From: Calamus simplicifolius
Lineage: Eukaryota > Streptophyta > Magnoliopsida > Arecales > Arecaceae
Assembly (NCBI GenBank): GCA_900491605.1
Contig: UESW01004566.1
Coordinates: 501,584-565,583, forward strand
Direction of reading: 5' to 3'
Length of the DNA: 64,000 nt
Numbering within the stretch: the stretch's first letter is position 1; each line of letters starts with the position of its first letter. Under the pieces are notes generated by a model. The model searched no databases. It had not been told where the DNA came from and saw only the letters and a program-made list of their open reading frames with translations. The translations under genes were made by a program, and so were the position numbers. This document shows, piece by piece, positions 60,070 to 64,000 of this stretch.

Positions 60070-61126
60070 TGATGCGGATAAATCACCCGTATTGAGCGAC
60101 GGGCATCCTGAGGTTTGTCGTGGGCTTTCAAGTGGGATGGAGGGGTTGTCTCCCTTCTTCGGAACCCTGCAAGAAGTCCCCGGCCGTTGTCCCGGCGAGG
60201 ACCCTCCGACGCTCAAGTTAGTAAACTTGTCGCTCAATTCTGTAGTAATGAGATAAGAGTTGAGATAGAGAGCGATAGATAGGGAGAGAGAAAGAGAGAT
60301 CCCTTGCATTGAGCTCAGGTTCTCCTCTTATACCTATATGGGGGGTTCCGTTTACCTCGTTCCGTTGGAACCATCGAATCTTCCTTGTTGAGATAAGTTT
60401 CTTTGAATGGCGAGTGGTTAAGCCGTTGCTGGATGAGGGCCGCTTGTAGCGGTAACTGCCGATCGTGGTGGCATTTGCCCGTGATTTTAGTGAGCGAGAT
60501 ACACGGCAATAGACCTCGAATCTCGGGATCCGTTGTCTGAGGCGGGTCATTGTGTATGCGAAAAAGGCACCAAGTTAGGACCGAAGCCGTCGCTGGAAGC
60601 CGGAGCCAGAGGCCGTCGCTGGAGGCCGTCGCTGGAGGCCGAATCCAAAGGCCGTTGCTGGAGGCCGGAGCTGGAGGCCGTCGCTGGAGGCCGAATCCAA
60701 AGGCCGTTGCTGGATGCCGGAGCCAAAGGCCGTCGCTAGAGGCCGGAGCCAAAGGCCGTCGCTAGAGGCCGGCGCTGGAGGCCGGAGCCAAAGTTCCTTT
60801 TCTGGGTTTTGCTGTCGCATCATTATCTCCGAAAATCGTGCAAAAGATAATACCACCCAGAGGAGACGGTCACCGACGCCGTGGTCGAAGTGGGCCGCCG
60901 CCGATGCCGAGACCGGCACTAAGGTCGAGGTGGGCCGCTGCTAAGATGAGCCCAAGGCCGAGAAGAGCGGAGTGTGCCGGACCGTGTGACATTGAGTTCG
61001 TGATCCCTCCATCTCGTGGGTCATATGGTTTGATTAGCCGCATCAACCGAAGGGACATCAGAGAACAAAGCAGGGCTCCGTCAATTTCCTTCACGGTTCT
61101 CTAACGGCGTTAGATCAGCCACATCA
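60070..61126 (-). repeat. 5' LTR of the LARD-like element
   Basis: TGATGCGG to CCACATCA. The corresponding array (60581-60792) is about 60 bases shorter than in the other LTR. Confidence 0.9.
60581..60792. repeat. GGAGGCC tandem array within the 5' LTR
   Basis: Same unit family as 56741-57012 with fewer copies, so copy number changed after insertion. Confidence 0.9.
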
Positions 61127-61780
61127 ATAATCAATCAAACAAGTAACACATGTCCATAAGAAAATAATAGTATATGTTATTTATTAAGTATGATGATAGT
61201 TTGCATGTCACATGCGAGCGAAATGAAGAAACTAGTAGCAAATATCTGATGACACAGGCCTAATTAATTAAGTTTTGTCCTCATAAGAATACCCTCCCCT
61301 TGTGGCCTTTGATTTTTGGAGAAGAAGAGATCTCCTAATTATCATCATTAACAAAAAAAGACCATCCCATAATCAATGATCTTTCCTTGCCCATCCTCGC
61401 TCTGCTGCTTTCTTTTGTCCTCTTCCCAAAAAACAAGGGCCTCCGGATCTCGTCTTCATTTGCTACCCCACTCACGTGATCCGCTCCTCCTTTCAGGGAC
61501 CACTAATCCGACGGCTGGCTACGTTTCATCCTATGATATCCACCTCAAGTAAAAAGCAGCACGCGTGCCACCAAAAAACAAAAAGAAAATTTCTTTCTTT
61601 TTTTTTTTCTCTCTCTCTCTCAGAAATTATTATTAGATAAATAAATATAACGGCTAACGGGAGTGCCACGTGCGAGTGGGTCAAGTTCTGGGTGCGATTA
61701 TGGGAGATGCCCGTAACCGACGGCAGTGCCCGCCTACCGACACGCGTCCTTCGACATCTTGCTCGCCACTGGAAGGAATT
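61127..61780. promoter_or_regulatory. Promoter region of the carrier gene, with two G-boxes
   Basis: CACGTG occurs at 61473-61478 and 61667-61672. The second sits in CCACGTGC, an ABRE-like context, about 110 bases upstream of the TATA box. A T and CT tract is at 61590-61620. No gene is seen in this stretch. Confidence 0.55.
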
Positions 61781-61788
61781 TATAAATA
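61781..61788 (+). promoter_or_regulatory. TATA box of the carrier gene
   Basis: TATAAATA, with GC-rich transcribed-looking sequence starting about 25-30 bases later. Confidence 0.7.
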
Positions 61789-61946
61789 TGCAATAAGGCC
61801 ACCGGGATCCAGAAAGATCTCCCCCTGTACCCCGCGCCCGATGCGCGAAGCCGTTCCGTTTCCTGTTCTCCGTTCTCCAACTGCGGCTACTCTGCTCCTC
61901 GTCTTCTTCCAAACCCCAACCCTAGATCTGGGATTCCGCGGCGGGG

Positions 61947-61962
61947 ATGTCGGCCCCGGCGG
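61947..61962 (+). other. Possible upstream coding exon, or uORF start, of the carrier gene
   Basis: ATG 61947 opens a 26-codon upstream frame that ends at a TGA near 62025. Alternatively, a good donor (GTGAGC) after 61962 could join to an acceptor TTTACAG ending at 62213. This removes the downstream ATG and keeps frame, giving an N-terminus MSAPAAATGAEEE instead of MSFTAATGAEEE. The sequence alone cannot decide between the two. Confidence 0.4.
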
Positions 61963-62200
61963 GTGAGCACACCGGCGTCAGGTATTCGTCCCGAGAGACG
62001 CTGCTTTCGCTTCTTCTTCGGCCCTGAATTGATCCGTTTGCACGGCGAGATTGGGGAAAAGGAGAGGGATTTTTTTTGGTTTTTAAGGGTAGGACAGTGT
62101 ATATAGCGAGAGGAGTAGGGTTAGGGTTTGGTTGGTGGTATGTATAGATGGAGGAGAGGTTGAAGGTATGATATAATATAGGTAGGAGAAGAGAGGAGAT

Positions 62201-63250
62201 ATGAGCTTTACAGCAGCGACGGGGGCGGAGGAGGAAAGCGGGGCGGCGGCCGCGGCGGAGATCCACCTCCCGGCGGAGGTGGACTGGGAGATGCTGGACA
62301 AGTCGAGGTTTTTCGTCCTCGGGGCGGCGCTGTTCTCCGGCCTGTCGGCGGCCTTGTACCCGGCGGTGGTGCTGAAGACCCGGCTCCAGGTGACGCACCC
62401 GCCGCCGTCCTGCCTCCGGGTGGCGGCTGCCGTCCTCCGGCACGAGGGACTCCGGGGGTTCTACAAGGGATTCGCGACGTCACTCACGGGGACCATCCCC
62501 GCCCGGGCGCTATATATGACCGCGCTGGAGGTGACCAAAAGCGCCGTCGGCACCGCCACGCTCCGGCTCGGGGTTGCCGAGCCGGCGGCGTCGACGGCCG
62601 CCTCGGCGGCCGCGGGGCTTAGTGCGGCGGTGGCCGCCCAGGTGGTCTGGACCCCGATCGATGTGGTCAGCCAGCGCCTCATGGTCCAGGGCCCCATGGT
62701 CCAGGGTGGCGGCGCAGCCGCGAGGTACCTCGGTGGCGTGGACGCCTTCAAGAAGATCCTCCGATCGGACGGCCTCCGCGGTCTCTACCGGGGCTTCGGC
62801 ATGTCGATCCTCACCTACGCTCCCTCCAATGCTGTCTGGTGGGCGTGCTACTCCGTAACCCAGCGGCTCCTCTGGGGCGGGTTCGGCTACTACGCCGGCA
62901 GCCTCCGCCGCCTCTCCGCGGCGGAGGAGGGGGGCGGCGGGGGGTTGAGGCCGGACTACGGGACGGTGCTGGCGGTGCAGGCGGCGAGCGCGGCGGTGTC
63001 GGGGGGAGCGGCAGCGGTGGTGACGATGCCGCTGGATACGATCAAGACGAGAATGCAGGTGATGGAGGGCGGGGATGGGGAGCGTGTGACGATCGGACGG
63101 ACGGTGAAGAGGCTGTTGAGGGAAGGCGGGTGGGGGGCGTGCTACAGAGGGTTGGGGCCGAGGTGGGCGTCGATGTCGGTATCGGCGACCACCATGATCA
63201 CCACCTACGAGTTCTTGAAGCGGCTCTCGGCCAAGGAAGGATCCATTTGA
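62201..63250 (+). CDS. Mitochondrial carrier family protein, SLC25A44-like
   Basis: A single open frame of 349 residues with three Mito_carr repeats at about 35-120, 130-225 and 253-345. Carrier signatures are YPAVVLKTRLQV (residue 53 on; the usual acidic residue is Val), TPIDVVSQR (151 on) and MPLDTIKTR (276 on). Each is followed by the G-x3-GFYKG / GLYRGFG / ACYRGLG half-motif. The opening EIHLPAEVDWEMLDKSRFFVLG is typical of plant SLC25A44-like proteins. Mammalian SLC25A44 imports branched-chain amino acids; the plant substrate is not established. The protein should sit in the inner mitochondrial membrane. The coding region is intronless and very GC-rich, including third positions, unlike its AT-rich surroundings, which is common in grasses and relatives. 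ATG 62201 is the simplest start; an upstream spliced exon is possible. Confidence 0.95.
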   Translation: MSFTAATGAEEESGAAAAAEIHLPAEVDWEMLDKSRFFVLGAALFSGLSAALYPAVVLKTRLQVTHPPPSCLRVAAAVLRHEGLRGFYKGFATSLTGTIPARALYMTALEVTKSAVGTATLRLGVAEPAASTAASAAAGLSAAVAAQVVWTPIDVVSQRLMVQGPMVQGGGAAARYLGGVDAFKKILRSDGLRGLYRGFGMSILTYAPSNAVWWACYSVTQRLLWGGFGYYAGSLRRLSAAEEGGGGGLRPDYGTVLAVQAASAAVSGGAAAVVTMPLDTIKTRMQVMEGGDGERVTIGRTVKRLLREGGWGACYRGLGPRWASMSVSATTMITTYEFLKRLSAKEGSI

Positions 63251-63468
63251 GAGCCATGGAAACGTTCTTTGAAAAACAAAAAAACAAAAAACTTATGTTG
63301 TTTTTTTTTCCTCTTTTTTCCCCCCCCCCTTTGAGCCAGAGAAAAAGGGTAGAGGGTTATATATATATATATATTATATATCACGGATGTAATTCCACTG
63401 GATGGATAATGTCTTAATGAACCACTCTGTGTTTTTTCTTGTTCTTTTTTTGTTTTTGTTTTTGTTTT

Positions 63469-63474
63469 AATAAA
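63469..63474 (+). terminator. Poly(A) signal of the carrier gene
   Basis: AATAAA 219 bases after the stop codon, preceded by T-rich sequence. Confidence 0.55.
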
Positions 63475-64000
63475 TAGAGAATTTAGAATGAAACAAAATG
63501 GCACCATTTGAGATACAGGTGCGTCTCGATGCTTTTCAGTTTAAATAGTGTTGCTGGAGAGCATGAACTGGTAGCATATTATTATTCATATTGGAGAGTT
63601 GGGAAGTGCACAAGCGACGCTTTTATTTATTGTGTCCTTCTCTGGATTCTTTCACTGCTAGCTTGTTGGACAGACTGCTAGGATTACTCGCTACGCTGCT
63701 ATAATAATAAAGCGAAATCTAATATAAATTAGATGCTGTTTGAATGAAGAGCAATATAAATCCTTTTTTTTTATAATAATTAATTATATCTAAGATTAGA
63801 AATTATTATGGTGGGGGGTTGATGGTCTTGATGACAAGGATTGTGAAGGCGGCTGATAACGGGGTTCCTGTGCCAAGATGATGGCTCTGTTAGAGGGAAG
63901 AAGATTTTTCTTTTTCTTTTTTTTTTTCTTTTTTTTCTTCTTAAATATTAAAAGAAAGATTTTTTTTATTTTTTTTTATTTTCTTCACCAAGCAAACAGA
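63475..64000. other. Downstream intergenic DNA
   Basis: AT-rich with T tracts (63908-63990). No gene or repeat recognised. Confidence 0.6.

Larger units (their letters stand above)
56235..61126 (-). mobile_element. Non-autonomous LTR retrotransposon (LARD-like), minus strand
   Basis: Two LTRs of about 1.1 kb begin TGATRYGG and end CCACATCA. The flanks GTAAT (56230-56234) and ATAAT (61127-61131) agree at four of five bases, a probable TSD. Next to the right LTR the minus strand has a primer binding site-like TTGGCGCGCCAGGTAGGGG, and next to the left LTR a purine-rich GGGGCGAGGGGGCATC, which gives the minus orientation. The 2.7-kb interior has no protease, RT or integrase; it is mostly a GC-rich minisatellite. 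It must have been mobilised by a partner, probably of the Gypsy superfamily (inferred). Confidence 0.88.

Noticed and set aside
62839..63417. A 192-codon plus-strand frame overlapping the carrier gene
   Set aside because: Out-of-frame shadow of the GC-rich carrier coding region; Gly/Arg-rich composition and no domain.

Overview
The window is nuclear DNA of a flowering plant. Three protein genes belong to plant-type families: a WAV2/BEM46-like alpha/beta hydrolase, an Alfin-like PHD-finger protein and an SLC25A44-like mitochondrial carrier. Most of the remaining sequence is transposable elements. GC-rich first exons, a very GC-rich intronless carrier gene, long AT-rich introns and abundant Ty1/copia (including Sirevirus-type) DNA suggest a monocot, possibly a palm; the species is an inference. 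I see no rRNA, tRNA, CRISPR or organellar genes.

Layout: 1-503 is unassigned. 504-5687 is a decayed Ty1/copia element on the minus strand with both LTRs. 5692-11546 is AT-rich intergenic DNA with a tandem duplication, a long fold-back and two related MITE-like elements. 11547-18973 is the eight-exon WAV2-like gene. 20444-42338 is one L1-type LINE, bounded by a 12-bp target-site duplication and opened by two later insertions: a 5.7-kb CACTA (En/Spm) element at 23310-28999 (3-bp TSD, TAT) and a 10.4-kb Sirevirus-type copia element at 30100-40498. A small 5'-truncated LINE lies in the opposite orientation at 42794-43300. 44208-53517 is the five-exon Alfin-like gene, whose 5.2-kb second intron holds an RTE-LINE remnant. 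56235-61126 is a non-autonomous LTR element on the minus strand that carries a GC-rich minisatellite in place of pol. 62201-63250 is the carrier gene.

The three genes look intact: every splice junction I traced keeps the reading frame and the key catalytic or zinc-binding residues are present. They are not an operon and show no obvious shared pathway. All element coding regions carry stops, frameshifts or active-site substitutions, so none appears autonomous now.

The most notable points are: the LINE/CACTA/Sirevirus nest, whose order of events can be read from the junctions; the Sirevirus LTR, whose U3 upstream of a clear TATA box carries a dense array of GCCGAC-containing palindromic repeats that recurs before the env-like region; the non-autonomous LTR element built on a different GCCGAC-rich array; two strong fold-backs; and an alternative spliced N-terminus for the carrier gene. 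I found no convincing wholly new system.
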